Source of the DNA: Aphelocoma coerulescens
Lineage: Eukaryota > Chordata > Aves > Passeriformes > Corvidae
Direction: 5' to 3'
Assembly (NCBI RefSeq): GCF_041296385.1
Contig: NW_027184061.1
Span: 620,001 to 684,000, forward strand
Length of the DNA: 64,000 nucleotides
Shown: positions 21,160-33,498 of the stretch, piece by piece
Layout: every line of letters starts with the position of its first letter
Numbering within the stretch: the first letter of the stretch is position 1
Made by a program: the position numbers and the translations under genes
Notes under the pieces: model-generated
Database searches by the model: none
What the model was told of the DNA's origin: nothing
What the model saw: only the letters and a program-made list of their open reading frames with translations

Positions 21160-21513
21160 CTATCTCCAATGGGATTCACAGCATCTGTTTCTAAAGACAC
21201 GTTCAATTTCTTCTCTTTTAATCCCACCTCTTCTTCTTTTCTCAGTACTTCTCTTTACAAACTTTAAAAATGCCTTAATCTGTTCTTCCTGGGCCTTCTT
21301 TGGTTTTGGGATTATTCTCAGTGACCTCATTCTGTGTCCTTTTGCAGCCCTTTCTGGGTCAGGAGGCCTGGCTGCCACCTGCATGCCCTTGATCCCCTGC
21401 TGAATGAGCTGCACTGAGCAAGGTGTGGTGCATGGTAAAAAGATGAGAGTTGCTGTAGCACCTGAGAGGAGAAACAGCATTGGTTTAACCCATGGTCTGC
21501 CAGGGAACCACAA
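21160..21513 (-). pseudogene. Possible env transmembrane C-terminus, left-arm element
   Basis: A 117-codon frame contains a hydrophobic segment (PMLFLLSGATATLIFLPC) followed by PCSVQLIQQGIKGMQVAA and a basic tail, resembling the anchor and cytoplasmic end of a retroviral transmembrane protein. The same frame is at 41,691-42,011 in the right arm. Upstream sequence is too degraded to confirm env, so the assignment is tentative. Confidence 0.4.
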
Positions 21514-22731
21514 AAATGTGTCCCATTCTCATCCTTTCCACGTTTGGAGCGGTACATGAGCTGCTTTCTTCTTTCCTTTGTTCTCTGTTTCCCCACTTTT
21601 CCTTGGCCATCTCTTTGCCAAGAGCATTTTGAGTCCTTTAATTTTCCACAACCTCCTGGTCCTTCTGCTGAAAGAGAATCTGATGCCATCCCAGGGTGAA
21701 ATGTGGCGTTGCTCATGGGAGTGGATTGGTGGGTGAGAAGGTCAGGAGCTGGAGCTGTGTGCTTGGTTATGATTTGGAGGACAGCTTGTAATCTAATGAT
21801 GCATTGAAATGATCACTGGGTTCTCTGGCACCTGGTATGAATTCGTTTGGGTTCCCAGGGGCTGCTCCATGGTGTTGTAGGATTTGTTCTGTTCTTTTCC
21901 CCATTTTTGGGCTCTCCCAAAAATGCCAGGGATGCATCAATTGACCTCTTTTCTCTGATTAAATCATCACATCCTTGGATTCCCAAGCGATTTCGCTGAC
22001 CTTGTGGCAGCAAAAGCAGCCCAGTGGTCAAACCCACCCTGTATAACACAGACAGTGCCAGCAGATGTTGGAGTGGGGAGAGGGATGATTCCCCCCCGCT
22101 TTTGTGAGTGAAGTTCTCCCAACATTCTCCGTTTGCTGTTTTCCTTTGGAGCTTCAGGGATTTCTGTTGCAGAGTCCGAGATGCTCAGTGTGGGCTCTGC
22201 CTTTAGCGATGCAAATTCCGTCTGTGCAGGGAGGCAGAGCTTGGGGTGAGGGGCAGAGGGAATCAGCCCAATTCCTCTGGCAGGCAAGGAGAGCCTGGGA
22301 CATTGTGCACACTTCCCCCAGCAGAGTTAATTTGCATTTCTAAAGCTCCTCTGCTGGCTGCCTGGAAGGAAGCTTCTCTTCCAGGGCAGCCATCAGGTGA
22401 CTCACAAGTGGCCCCCAAAAGCGGCTTTTTTCCCCTTTTTTTTTTTCCATGATTTTTAACTGTTTATGAGGAAAAGGGTCAGTTTTAATGCTCTTCCAGT
22501 TTTGCAAAATGCAGCCTACAGGTGAACATCGAAACACCCATTCCAAAATTCTGCCATCACTAACAGCCACGCACACACATACACAAAAATGCCTCAAAGC
22601 AATAAAGATTTTTGCTACTTGTCCTCGGACTAAAAATTGACTCTCACACCTTTAGCCCAAACCCGACTGACAATATCAAAGTAGGACTATTAAGAAAAAA
22701 CATTCTAATGGTGTAATCTTGTCACTGAAAC

Positions 22732-23220
22732 TGCGGGAAGAACAAAAACTCTCCAACGACCTTTTTAGTGTGAGAGGATCAAGGCATTACTTTATTCTGG
22801 CCAGGATGTGCAACAGAAATCATTTCATCCACACAGAGCCCGGGTGTGCAGAGAAAATCATCCCATGGCACACGAGTTTTACTCAACTTTTCCTCAACTT
22901 GATGCAGTCTAAACCCATCGAAATCCGTAGGTTTCATGTTCATTGGTTCCAAGTTGGGTAGTTCTTAGTATTTGGTTTCCTATTGGCCCCGGATTGCTTG
23001 GCCTCTGATGTTCATTAGGTCCACACTCCTTGATTTCCTTCTCAGCCTTTTCCAGAGCAGGGGTCTCCAGCTGTGCCGGGGGCAGTGTCTGGGGTAGCTG
23101 TTCCTTGATGTTTGCCGATGGGCGTTGATGTTCTGTTGATGGGCGTTATCTTTTGGGTATCTTTTGGGCTATTCCCAGTCTGTTGAGATGTTAAGCTCAT
23201 CTCTGCTGAGTGGTGTAACA
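22732..23220 (-). mobile_element. LTR beside integrase, left arm
   Basis: On the minus strand it starts TGTTACACC, has AATAAA followed by GTAATGCCTTGATCC, and ends GTTCTTCCCGCA. The last 80 bases and the following flank (GTGACAAGATTAC) match those of the LTR at 39,740-40,428, but the U3 parts do not match. Confidence 0.6.
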
Positions 23221-23293
23221 TCCCTTAAGAAACACTTTAAAATTCCTTTCGCCAAGGCAGACGCAAAGCAAGCCTGAGTAGAGAAATAAAATT

Positions 23294-24335
23294 TTAAAAC
23301 ACTTCTGAACTTGGTCTATTTTCCAGCAATCGAATCCCGCCCAGCCCAGAGTGTGAGTGTAACTGAGAGCCAGAGTGGAATTCTCCCGCTGTCTCCCGCA
23401 GCAGCTGTGGCGAGTGCAGGCACAGAAAGCTCTGAAGCTCGCCCGGTGCCAGCGAGGATTGGCCCCCAGTGCCTGGAGATGCCAGAGGAGGTGCCCAGCC
23501 AGACAATTTCAGCAGAGGATCTGTGGGCAGCCCCCGGGGCTTGCCCCGCTGTGGAGCCCTGGCTGCTGCTGCGGCCCCTTCTGTGCAGGGGCAGTGGCGG
23601 CCTGGCCTGCTCCTCCTGCAGCCGGGGAGTGCAAATCCGCGGGGCTTCCGAGAGCTTGAGGCGAGGCTGAGGGGTCCCCCCGTGTTCAGCTGTGCTGGCG
23701 GCTGTTTCTGTGCTCGGGGACACTTGGAATGGGCCACGCCCTTGGCCACCAGTGGTGCTTCTTTGCACTCCTCAGGCAGGACCCGATGTCCTGGTTGGAT
23801 GTTGTGGGCAGCAAAGTCCCAAGGCAGGGTCTGTGCCAGCCGAGCTTCCTGTGGAAGAGATTTCACAAGAGACAGGATTCTGGCCACAGACTGCTTGAAA
23901 CAGACATCCCTTATCTCCATCCCCACTAAGTCGGGAATGAGCAGGGTGAGGAATTGCAAACATCAGTTCCAGGGGAGATAATTGAATATCTGCCCTGGGT
24001 CTGGCTCTTCTTCTTGCCAAAGCCAATGGCAGCAGCCGTACCCGTGGCGTCTTGGTTTCTCTCAGCAGCTTCAGAAGGTGTTTCTTTATTTCCCCATTCA
24101 TTCTTTCCACCCGACCCGAACTCTGGGGGTGCCAGGGCGTTTCGAGGTCCCACTGTGTTCCTAAAGCAGCCAAAACGGCCTGAAGGATCTTTCCTGTAAA
24201 ATGAGTTCCCCTGTCTGTGTCCATTGCTTCCACAATCCCATATCTTGGAATTGTTTGTTCCAAACATGCCTTAAGAACTGATGCAGGGATTGCTGAAGCA
24301 GTCGGAAATGCTTCTGCCCCGCTGTGAGCTGCCAT
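23294..24335 (-). pseudogene. Integrase remnant, left-arm element
   Basis: The frame contains an integrase core: AMDTDRGTHFTGK with the second catalytic Asp, and HPQSSGRVERMNGEIKKH with the catalytic Glu. It continues through a frameshift into a C-terminal domain (FAAHNIQPGHRVL). The first catalytic Asp and the zinc site are missing. It resembles gammaretroviral integrase and pairs with 39,345-39,738, where the C-terminal half is replaced by an LTR. Confidence 0.8.
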
Positions 24336-24339
24336 GCTG

Positions 24340-25250
24340 TTAGCAGAAGATATTGAAGCCTTCCTGCTCAGGGCATTTCAGTGCCAGGCTCTTCCAGGCA
24401 CCCCCAGCTCGGCCCTTTGAGCTGAGCATGCGGGCGCTGAGCTGCGCTTTGTCTCCTTCCCTTTCCTTAAGAGCAGCGTGTCTTGTCACTCTTTTCCCTT
24501 CTGCTGCCCTTGCAGACCCATCCCTAAACACCTTTTCTCCCTCAGGCCAGGGAATGTCTGGTCAATCTCTCCTAGGCCGGCTCTGGAGCTCTGTCACTTG
24601 ACTGCAGCCATGGGTTTCTTGCCAGCCCCGTGTCCAGGGCCGTTCAAACAGGAGGCTGGGTTCAACCCTTGCCCTGTCCTCAACTCTGAATCCTCCTGTT
24701 CCATCCAACAAGTTTCATTCTGTAAGAACCCAGCGGCTGCTCATCCATTTAGAGGCTCCTTTGGTTAACAAAGCTTTACCTTGATGCCAGACTGGAACAA
24801 TGAGAGATTCTGCTGCTGTCAGTTTTCAGGCCTCAGTTCCCATTAAAGCCGGGGCTGCACCATTCTGCAGACAATGAGGCCACTCTCTGGCCACTGGGTG
24901 AAACATTTGAGCCCAGGAATTCCTTTGGCATGGCCCTGTTTAACATCCACATGCAATTCAAATGGTTTTTCCCTGTGTGGGAGGGCCAGGGCAGGAGGCT
25001 CAGTTAATCTGCTTTTGAAGCCTTGAAAATTGTGCTTTCCTTCTGGTGTCCATGATGGGGTTTCTTGCCTGGCAGGAGAGGAGAGTTGTAGGGAGAGATG
25101 CCTGGCTCCAGAAGCGCTGCCTTTAGCAGGGACTCAGTAAGAGGCTGTAACCCCTTCCTTGCCTCCCTTGGAACAGGGTATTGCTTTTAGACACCACTTG
25201 TCCTGGATGCTCCAGAGGAATTTGGAGAGGCTCCATATCTGATTTTCCCT
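24340..25250 (-). pseudogene. RT end and RNase H remnants, left-arm element
   Basis: Fragments include a connection-like segment and an RNase H piece (FRDGSARAAEGKRVTRHAAL) with several stops. The polymerase core carrying the YxDD motif is deleted between the RT N-terminal part and this segment. Confidence 0.65.
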
Positions 25251-25539
25251 ATTTCCGTGGGGCTGCCCACACTTCTGGGTTCCCTTCAGCAGAGGCCTTC
25301 GCAGACATTTGACACCAAGGTCCAGCAGCATTAGCCTCTGTATCTCCTTTGACAATATTTGCATTCCCATTTAGCCACCAAATCCGTTCCCAGTAAATTA
25401 CAATCACAATTAGGAACAAACAGAAATTGATGTGTTTCAAACCCATCCCCCACATCTACTGATAGTGGTTGAATAAAACACACCTGCCAATCTTTCCCAC
25501 TTATTGCCTGAATAATGAAAGAACTTCTTGCCAATTTCC

Positions 25540-26102
25540 CCCCTTAGGTGTCAGATTCGGAGTGGATCGAGAGGCCCCTGTGTCCATCAGGAGCAGCCTC
25601 ATCTCGATCCAGACACGCCCTGAATGTTCTCAAGGGCTCTGGTGCGGTGGGTCCCTGGTCTGCTGGGAGCTCTGCCAGCCCTGACAATCCATGTCCATGT
25701 GGGGTGGACTTGCTGGTGCTGAGGGTGCTGCTGTCTGTGCTTGCAGTGTCCTTCTGGCCTGCAGATGGACCCCTGATTCCTTGCCAGGGGCTGTTTGGGT
25801 GGGCTCTGCCGTGCCGAGGAGGGCAATGCCTGTGCCAGGTGCTTGTGGCCGCCGCCGTCCCCTGGGTGCTGGGGCCCCCTTGGGCCCTGCGGTTCATCCC
25901 TGGGGGGCTGTAGAAACTCTGCCATGGCCTTTGCCTTCACCTTGGCCTTTTGCTCATCCCTTCTTGCATTGCCCTGCTGAGCCTTTCTGGCCAAGTGCTG
26001 CAGGGGCTTCTTGTGCCTCTCCTGCAGCCCCCTCAGTGCCTGTGGGTGCTCATCCTCTGACAGCTGCTGAGCTTTCTGCAAAATCATTCGTTTCTCCAGT
26101 GA
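25540..26102 (-). pseudogene. Gag C-terminus and protease start, left-arm element
   Basis: A 162-codon frame starts MILQKAQQLSEDEHPQALRG and runs through a highly charged, Lys/Arg/Glu-rich helix as at the end of gammaretroviral capsid, then a Pro/Gln-rich part with a degenerate Cys/His knuckle. In the next frame the protease motif LLMDTGAS lies at 25,573-25,584 (reverse strand). The upstream side is interrupted by the LTR at 26,108. Confidence 0.7.
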
Positions 26103-26107
26103 CCCAA

Positions 26108-27411
26108 TGTAGTAGTTTGGTCTAAAATACTCATTACTGTTTATCTTCTGTGAGATAAGAATTAGGAGAAATGCAAAGCAGGCACCAAACTTGAAAGAAT
26201 ATAAAGAAGTTTATTAACAGACCTAAAAGAAGGAAAAAAAACCCAAAAATTATACCACCTTCAGAACTCTCCTCCTCCCCCCACCCTTCTCCCTTCTTCC
26301 ACTGACAATGTAAAGACAACCCTTAAGATGTTCAGTCTGTTTACCACTTCCATAATAACCTTGTTCAGTCCATTTGGAAAGAGAAGTCTCTTTTTGTTCG
26401 TGCTATGAAAACAGTATCACACTGAGACAGCCACCCACTTCCAAATATTGTTCAGTCCATTTAGGAAGAGGAGTCTCTCTGCTTACGATGTGAGTCCCTT
26501 CCCCCGACTTGCAGCTTTTCCCGCAACGGCTTTCGAGGGTCCACTCTTGAAGTTTTTTGGGGTACAATTTTAAGGTTGAGCCATTCAGAAACAAAGAAAC
26601 AGAGGCCCTTCTCCTTCCCTGGGAGCAAAGGGTCTTCCTCATCTTCATCATTAGGACTATCTCTGGGAGCATCTCTAGGAACTGAGGTTTTCTCCTTTCC
26701 CCTTTGGAGCAAAAGTCCTCATCTGGTTCATCTCTCTCTGTCCAAGCTTCTCATGAAATTACAGCTGTGGCAGCATCTGCCTATTGCTTACAAGTTGAAC
26801 ACTCCACCCCCCATATCTTCATGAAATTACAACGGGATACTCTGATATATCATAGCTTCACAACAGACTTTCAGCTTTAAGCCTCTCCTCTCTCTCTTCC
26901 CTCAGGTTTTCAGCTCTTCACAGCAATAAAAGGGTTAATCTCACCTCGGCCTTGCAGCTGGAATGTGGCTTATCGCTGTTGGTCACCTGACCTCTGCTGG
27001 ACAGAGGTGCCGCTTTGCTGAATCTCGGCCGCAGTGGAGGGGGGGGTTCCGAGCCGCTCAGGCTGCCCACAGCAAGGCAGTGGGGGGAGGTTCCATGGCT
27101 GGAACAGGCCCATGGCTCCAGGCTGGCCGTGGCCTGGCCCAGCCTGGCCCAAGCAGGGCCTGGCCGGGCCCGCTGGCCCCCGCACGGGGCCTGCAGCCAC
27201 CTGTCCCTGTGCCGGAAACGAGAGAGAGCTTGGGGGGGAGTTTGTCTATTCTTAAGTGTGGATCACAGAGGCGGTCACAACTTTACGTGGCTTAAAGAAT
27301 TGTCCATATTCAACCTGGCCAGCTGATAGGTTCTGTCAGGTCCCAGAGGAAGCTGTAAGCACCCCTTAGCAAGGATATCCCTTCTGGGACTATGCTTGCT
27401 AACCTATGACA
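26108..27411 (-). mobile_element. Solo LTR, 1,304 bp, with 5-bp target-site duplication
   Basis: It starts TGTAGTAGTTTGG and ends CTATGACA. The 5 bases CCCAA occur on both sides (26,103-26,107 and 27,412-27,416). The right-arm counterpart (near 37,565-37,575) is uninterrupted, with one CCCAA, so this is a clean insertion after the inverted duplication. AATAAA is on the minus strand near 26,210. A 5-bp duplication fits class III (ERVL-type) elements. Confidence 0.85.
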
Positions 27412-27416
27412 CCCAA

Positions 27417-27582
27417 ACAAGATCGGTAAGAGAAAATCCTGATCCTTCCACATCCTGCAGCCTCCTGGGGGTCGGGGGCCACTGCTGGCCCTGCCCGGGG
27501 AGTGTTGGGGTCAGGCAGTGCCCGGCGCTGAGCCCCGGCTGCCCCACAGCCCCGGCCCGGCCCCGCAGCTCCCCACAGGCCA
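27417..27582 (-). pseudogene. Left-arm element, gag-side end
   Basis: This matches 37,405-37,565 in inverse and stops abruptly at 27,582, where the first intron of ZNF C begins. The junction removes the ZNF C first exon and promoter seen in ZNF B and D. Confidence 0.6.
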
Positions 27583-27732
27583 CGATTTTCCCGGGGGTGA
27601 ATCTTGGTGTTTCTGAGGTTTCTTGGGCTTCACGTTGGTGTGTTAGTTTTTTTGTGGGGGCTGAATGTTTATATTTTGGAGGAGGTTTTGTCTGAATCTT
27701 GATGTTTTGGGAGTTTTGGGTCTATGTCTTGA

Positions 27733-28548
<816 letters not shown>

Positions 28549-28759
28549 GGGAAGCCCTGCGAGTGCCCCGAGTGCGGGAAGAGCTTCGTGCGCTGCTCCA
28601 GCTCCATCCCCCGTGGGAGGATCGGCGTTGGATGATCCCCAGTGACCCCCGTGGGGCAGAGCCCTGGTGACCCCCGTTCCGGGTGATCCGCGCTGGGTGG
28701 GGGGAAGGTGTTGGAGAGATTTCTTTGCCTTCTCCTTGTGCTGCTGGGATTTGGTTGGG

Positions 28760-28765
28760 AATAAA
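28760..28765 (+). terminator. ZNF C polyadenylation signal
   Basis: AATAAA in the same GGGAATAAATTCCCTCCCTG context as the other ZNFs. Confidence 0.75.
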
Positions 28766-28769
28766 TTCC

Positions 28770-29757
28770 CTCCCTGTGCCCAGGCTGGCTCTGTTGTGCC
28801 CCTGCCGGTGCTCAGGGCGGGATCTCTCCCACTCCTTCTCTCAGCTCCTGGGCTTTTCCTTGTATTTCCTGTCCCTGTGCAGTAGCAGAGGGCAGGGACA
28901 GAGCGGTTTTGGTGTCTCCTGGCATCCAGGCAGGGCTAGCCCAGCCCTGGGGGTTTTGAGGGGCATGTGGGGGTCCCCCGTTTACGGGACATCCCTGCTG
29001 GAGGAGGGTGTCCCCCCTTACTGCAGCCCCAGCCCTCCGGCAGCATTCAGCCGAGCAGAGAAAGTGCTCAGCTTGGGTTTTTGGGCAAAGCTGAGCCCCT
29101 GGACATCTCCATCCCCATTTTGGGGTGCAGCTGAGCTCCTGGATACCTGGTCCCCAGTTTTGGGGCTCTATTGGGCTTGCACAGCCTGGTTTTTGGTAGT
29201 GGGGTTGGTTCAGAGGTGTCTTCTGAGAGAAGGATCTGGAAGCTTCCTCCATGTCTGGCAGAGCCAATCCCTGGCAGCTCCAAAGATGGAGGTGCCGGAT
29301 GCAGAGATGCCCCCACAGCCCCTGGGAAGGAGGGAGGGGTGGGGGGAGAGTGTTTTTAGGGGTCTTCTTTTCCTTCTCATTCTCCTGCTCTTATTTTTTT
29401 GGTGTCATCAATTTAATGAATATCTCTAATTAGAGCCTGTTGTGCCCGTGCTGGGTTTTACTGAGGGATCTCTCCCGGTCCTTGTCCCCACCCGGGAACC
29501 CTCAGTTCCATTTTCTCTCCCCTGTGCGGCTGCGGGGGGCAGGGACAGAGTGGCTTTGGTGGGTGCCTGGCACCGGGCCAGCGTCACCCCAGGCCATGGG
29601 CACCCCTGAGATCCCGCGTCCCTGGGGACACATTTCTGGGCACAACTGAGCTCCCACCTGCCCCGCACCTTGAGGTTCCCCCTCCAAAAAACCCCACCGC
29701 GAGGCTGCAGTGTCCCTAAAGCCCCTCAGCCAATCAAAATCGTGGCCAGCACTGGCC
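28770..29757. other. ZNF C 3' flank to class IIB exon 1; non-coding
   Basis: A mosaic. 28,982-29,060 resembles the reverse complement of 36,700-36,790 (ZNF D upstream), and 29,100-29,600 resembles 19,510-20,330. A CCAATCA element sits at about 29,731, just upstream of class IIB exon 1, but no X box is visible near it. Confidence 0.45.
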
Positions 29758-30591
29758 ATGGGGCGAGTGGTGGCAGCTGGGGCCGTACTGGTGGCACTGG
29801 TGGTGCTGGGAGCCCCCCCGGCTGCGGGCGTGGAGCTTTCGGGTGAGCGGGGGGGACGGGACGCGATGGGAAAGGGGGGGAGAAGGGGAAAAAGGGGTGA
29901 TGGGACCCCTAAAATGAGTGAGAGGTGGAGGGGACCCTCAAAGGAAGAGCAGGAGAGGGCTGAAGAGTGGGGGAGAAACGGGTGGGAGGGGCTGGGAAAG
30001 TGGGGAAAAGTGGAGGATGGGACCCTAAAACTGATCGGGAGTGGGCTGGGGATTGGGGGGTTGTGGGGGAAAGGGGTGGAAAGGGTGGAAAGGGGGGAAT
30101 GGGAGTCCAAAACTCCTCTGGGGAGCGGCTGGAAATGGCGGGAGAGGGGATGTGAAATAGGGAGAAGGGTGGAAAAGAGGAAGTCAGAGCACGGGCAGGA
30201 GGGTCCCGTGGCGGCCGTGGGGCACAGGGGGTGCGGAGCGGGGATCCGGGGTGGCTCCCGGAGCTCTGGGCGTGCTGGGGGCTGCAGGGGGGCACCCCCT
30301 GAGCTGTGTCCCGCACACACAGGGGTGTTCCAGGGGATGATGAAGTCCGAGTGTCACTTCATTAAGGGCACCGAGCGGGTGAGGTTGGTGCAGAGGAGCA
30401 TCTGACAGCGGGAGCAGCAACTGCACTCGCCAGCGATGTGGGGCTGTTTGTGGGGGACAGCCCGTGTGGGGAGAAACAGGCGCAGTGCTGGAACAGCCAT
30501 CCAGCCAGACTGGGGTACAAACGGGCTCTGGCGGACAGGCTCTGCCGGCACCACCGCGACATCGTTGCCCCGTTGCTCGCGGCCCGCAGAG
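29758..30591 (+). pseudogene. MHC class IIB 5' half (signal peptide and beta-1 exons), inactivated
   Basis: Exon 1 at 29,758-29,842 encodes a clean signal peptide (MGRVVAAGAVLVALVVLGAP, then PAAG) with a phase-1 GT donor. Exon 2 at 30,323-30,591 (269 bases, one short of the usual 270) begins GVFQGMMKSECHFIKGTERV as expected of a beta-1 domain. It then has a stop at the I-stop-QREQ position and a frameshift, the remainder (VGLFVGDSPCGEKQAQ..., LADRLCRHHRDIVAPLL) being readable in another frame. The beta-1 domain would form half of the peptide groove. It is followed by a minisatellite and an inverted X/Y box rather than a beta-2 exon. Confidence 0.85.
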
Positions 30592-30709
30592 GTGCAGAAC
30601 GTCGGGCAGAGCGAGTCCCCTCGGGCCCTGCCCTGGGGATGAGCCTGGAGCCCCTCAGCCCCCCTGGTGCCCATCCCCGGGGCCTCTTGTCCTTCCAGGT
30701 TCCCCTGAG

Positions 30710-30800
30710 GTGTCCCAGTCCCTCCCAGTCCATCCCAGTCCATCCCAGTCCCTCCCAGTCCATCCCAGTCTCTCCCAGTCTCCCAGTCTCTCCCAGTGCC
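30710..30800. repeat. Minisatellite of tcccagtcc units
   Basis: About nine units of roughly 10 bases, tcccagtcca/tcccagtccc/tcccagtctc. Similar degenerate units fill class IIB introns at 15,940-16,010 and 63,040-63,780. Confidence 0.85.
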
Positions 30801-30843
30801 CCTGCGCGTGTCCATCGCAGCCCTGCGTGGCGCTGACGCCCCT

Positions 30844-30888
30844 CAGCCAATCAGAGCGCGTCTCTCTGATGACTCATCAGTTGCCAGG
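30844..30888 (-). promoter_or_regulatory. X/Y-box module (inverted within class IIB pseudogene)
   Basis: On the minus strand the X part CCTGGCAACTGATGAGTCA is followed after 15 bases by CTGATTGGCTG. It points back into the class IIB beta-1 exon on the opposite strand, so it is displaced from its original gene. Confidence 0.75.
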
Positions 30889-31354
30889 CAGACCCGCAGC
30901 GCCGAGTGCCCCGTGCTGGACTCGGCCTCCCAGTGCCGCGCGCTCCATTCCCAGTCGCTCCCAGTGCCCTCCCAGTGCCTCCCCAGTGCTCTCAGTCCAC
31001 TCCCCTCTCACGAGGGCAGCTCACTTCTCTCAGAACATCCCAACTCAAAGCTGTCTATGCTTCTAGGCCGATCTCTTGTCCTGTTTTTCGGTGTTGAGCA
31101 TTCCATCAAGAGCCACCCTTCTTTTTAACTTTGGCAAAGGGGCTGGGAGAGGGTTTGGGGGATCCTCGCAGGGCAGGGAGCAACTGGGATGGAGTTTGTG
31201 GAGTCCTGGAGGAGATGAGAGTGGGTTTGGCATGTGCTGGGAGGTTTAACAGCGTTCTGGACAGATCGTGGATGAAAAAAAGAGGGGTTTAGGGGGTCCT
31301 GATGGCTCTCTGGGTGGTTTTTGAGAGGTCCTGACCCCTGTGGACCCCCGACAG

Positions 31355-31735
31355 ATGCCAGTGGACACTGCCTGAAGCAAGATTCTGACAGGGATCGGGG
31401 ACTTCGTGTTGGGCTTCATCTTCCTGGTGCTGGGGCTCGGCTTTCACTTGCTCGAGAAGGTGACGGGGGATCCCGGGAATCGCATCCCCCCTCCCCCAGA
31501 GAGTGTGTGCCCCTCCAGGCCCCCCAGCCCGGTGTCACCCCCTTTGCTCTGCCCACAGAGCTCCTGAGCCGCCGGCAGCCGCAGCCCCTCCCCGTGGCCT
31601 CGGGCCCGGCCGGGACCCCCCGCTCCATCCCCGCGCTGATTTTGGGGGAGTCTTGTGTCCCCCCAGCCCCGCTGCCACTCTGCCCCCACCCGGCTGCTCC
31701 CAGTGTTCCCAGTAAAGCTTCCCAGTTCGTGCTGA
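31355..31735 (+). pseudogene. MHC class IIB 3' fragment with a stop in the transmembrane exon
   Basis: The exon at 31,355-31,459 has TGA where copy 1 has an Arg codon (GTGGACACTGCC then TGA), followed by GIGDFVLGFIFLVLGLGF. The tail exon starts at 31,559 as Ser-Ser-stop. The polyadenylation signal is AGTAAA at 31,711-31,716. Confidence 0.8.
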
Positions 31736-31875
31736 TCCCGTTTATTGAGGGGCACTGGGGAGGGACTCTGGAGAACCCCACGGGGGGGCCGAAATTGGGG
31801 GGGCAAAACCGGCCCTGGGATGGATCAGGAATGGGAACCCCCGTGTGTCCCCCCCGTGTCACCCCGCTCTGGCTG

Positions 31876-32377
31876 CTGGGAGCCCCCGGCTGCGGGTGAG
31901 GAGCTCTTGGGTGAGTGGGGAGGGGTGCAGGGACAATGGGAAAGGTGTCTGAGAGGGGGATAAGGGCCGGGGGACAGCATGAGAGTCCCTTCATGTCCCC
32001 ATCACTTGATCTCTTGAGCTGTTCCCTGGGGCTCTCGGGGGACAGAACCTCACTGGGGTGGTCCCCAAACCCCTGTCCCTCCCTGGGAGTCTCATGGGGG
32101 GTTCCTCCCCACCCAGCAGCGGGTGCTGAGGCGGCCTTGGGGCAGAGAGGGGTGGGAAAGGGGTGTCCAGGGGGGTCCCTTGAGCTCCCAACCTGCTGTG
32201 GAGTGCTGGGGGCTGCTGGAGGGGGGCACCCCCTGACCTGTCTCCCACACAGGTGTGTTCCATTCCTGGGGAAAAGCCCACTGGCACTTCCTGGATGAAA
32301 ACAACTGGGTGAAGTTCATGGACAGGAACATCTACAACTGGGAGCAGTTTGGGCACAGGGGATACCCCAAAATTTGG
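31876..32377 (+). pseudogene. MHC class IIB 5' relic, copy 2
   Basis: An exon 1 end with GTGAGT donor near 31,910, then a beta-1 relic from 32,253 (GVFHSW..., WVKFMDRNIYNWEQFGHR). It is the counterpart of 581-1,101 without the TAG at the end, but is still truncated to about half a domain. Confidence 0.65.
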
Positions 32378-33498
32378 AGGTGGGATGGAGTTGTTTTGAG
32401 GTGGAATTGAGCCGTTTGCAGTGGGATGGAGTCGCTGTGAGGCGCCTTCGATCCCTCTCGGCTTTTGGGGTGCAGAGCTGTGAGGGACTGAAATGTTCCG
32501 GGTTAGTGGCTCAAACCATTGGCCACCGGCAGCAGCAGCGGGGCCTTTGCTGGCCGTGGGCACAGGGAGCGCCCGGGGGCACAGGGGGGGAACACCCAGC
32601 CCGGAGGGGCCGAGCCGGGCCTGGAGCCAGGGAAGGGCAGAGGCCGATGGGAAGCAGATCCGGCCAGGTGGGACAGGGCTTTGGAGCAGGGCAGCGCCCT
32701 CCCTTACACAACTGGCCCAGCTCTGGGAACCCGCCCGGGCCAGGCCCGGGACATGCACACGGAGGCCTGGAGGTTGCCATCCCTTCGCATGGGCCATGCC
32801 TGGCTCAGCTGCGCTGCCGGGAGGGGCAGGGCCATGTCTTAGAAGGGGCCATAAACCATCAGAGCCCCCAAAGTGCCCCGGGATCCACAGTGTGACATCG
32901 GACACTGCAAAACTCCCCCGGGGGAGGTACCTGGGTGTTCACCCAAACCTGAACCTGTATTAACCCACCGAACTTGGAGTTTCCGGGGCTTCCCCAGCTC
33001 CCACGGGATCCAGCCTGGGACCATCACTTACACCAAGGACAGCGACATTGGAACAACCAAAACCAAAAGTTTTGTTGCTGATCCAGGGCTGCTGACTGTG
33101 TATCCTTCCACTCTCCTACTTTCTTTGCCCTTACACGTTTCCTAAGTGTTACTTTTATGCTTTTAATATTACTGGAGGTGGTAACCAAAAGGGCTCCAAA
33201 CCCCCTTCACACAGCAACCAAACTGCTCTGAAATAAACCCTACAGAGATATATTTATAAACACAGATCTTTCACTGTTGTTTCACTCTCATCTGCCCCAG
33301 GGGAGCCATGAACCAGACCCTGGGTTACCCTCGCCTTCAGGGGCGGGGCGGAACAGGAGCCGGACACGGGGGAAGCTTCTGGAAGCTGCTCAAGGAAGCC
33401 ACCCCTGGAGGCCCCCCATTTCCAAAGCCTGGCCATGCAAACCCAGGACACTGGATCCAAACATGGATCACTCAGACGGGGGGCACCAGGGCTCTGCC
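32378..33498. other. Non-coding interval, counterpart of 1,102-2,221
   Basis: Near-identical to the first copy. No gene recognised. Confidence 0.5.

Noticed and set aside
29758..31735. Functional MHC class IIB gene
   Set aside because: Signal peptide and beta-1 exons are followed by a minisatellite and an inverted promoter. There is a stop and a frameshift in beta-1, no beta-2 exon, and a stop in the transmembrane exon.
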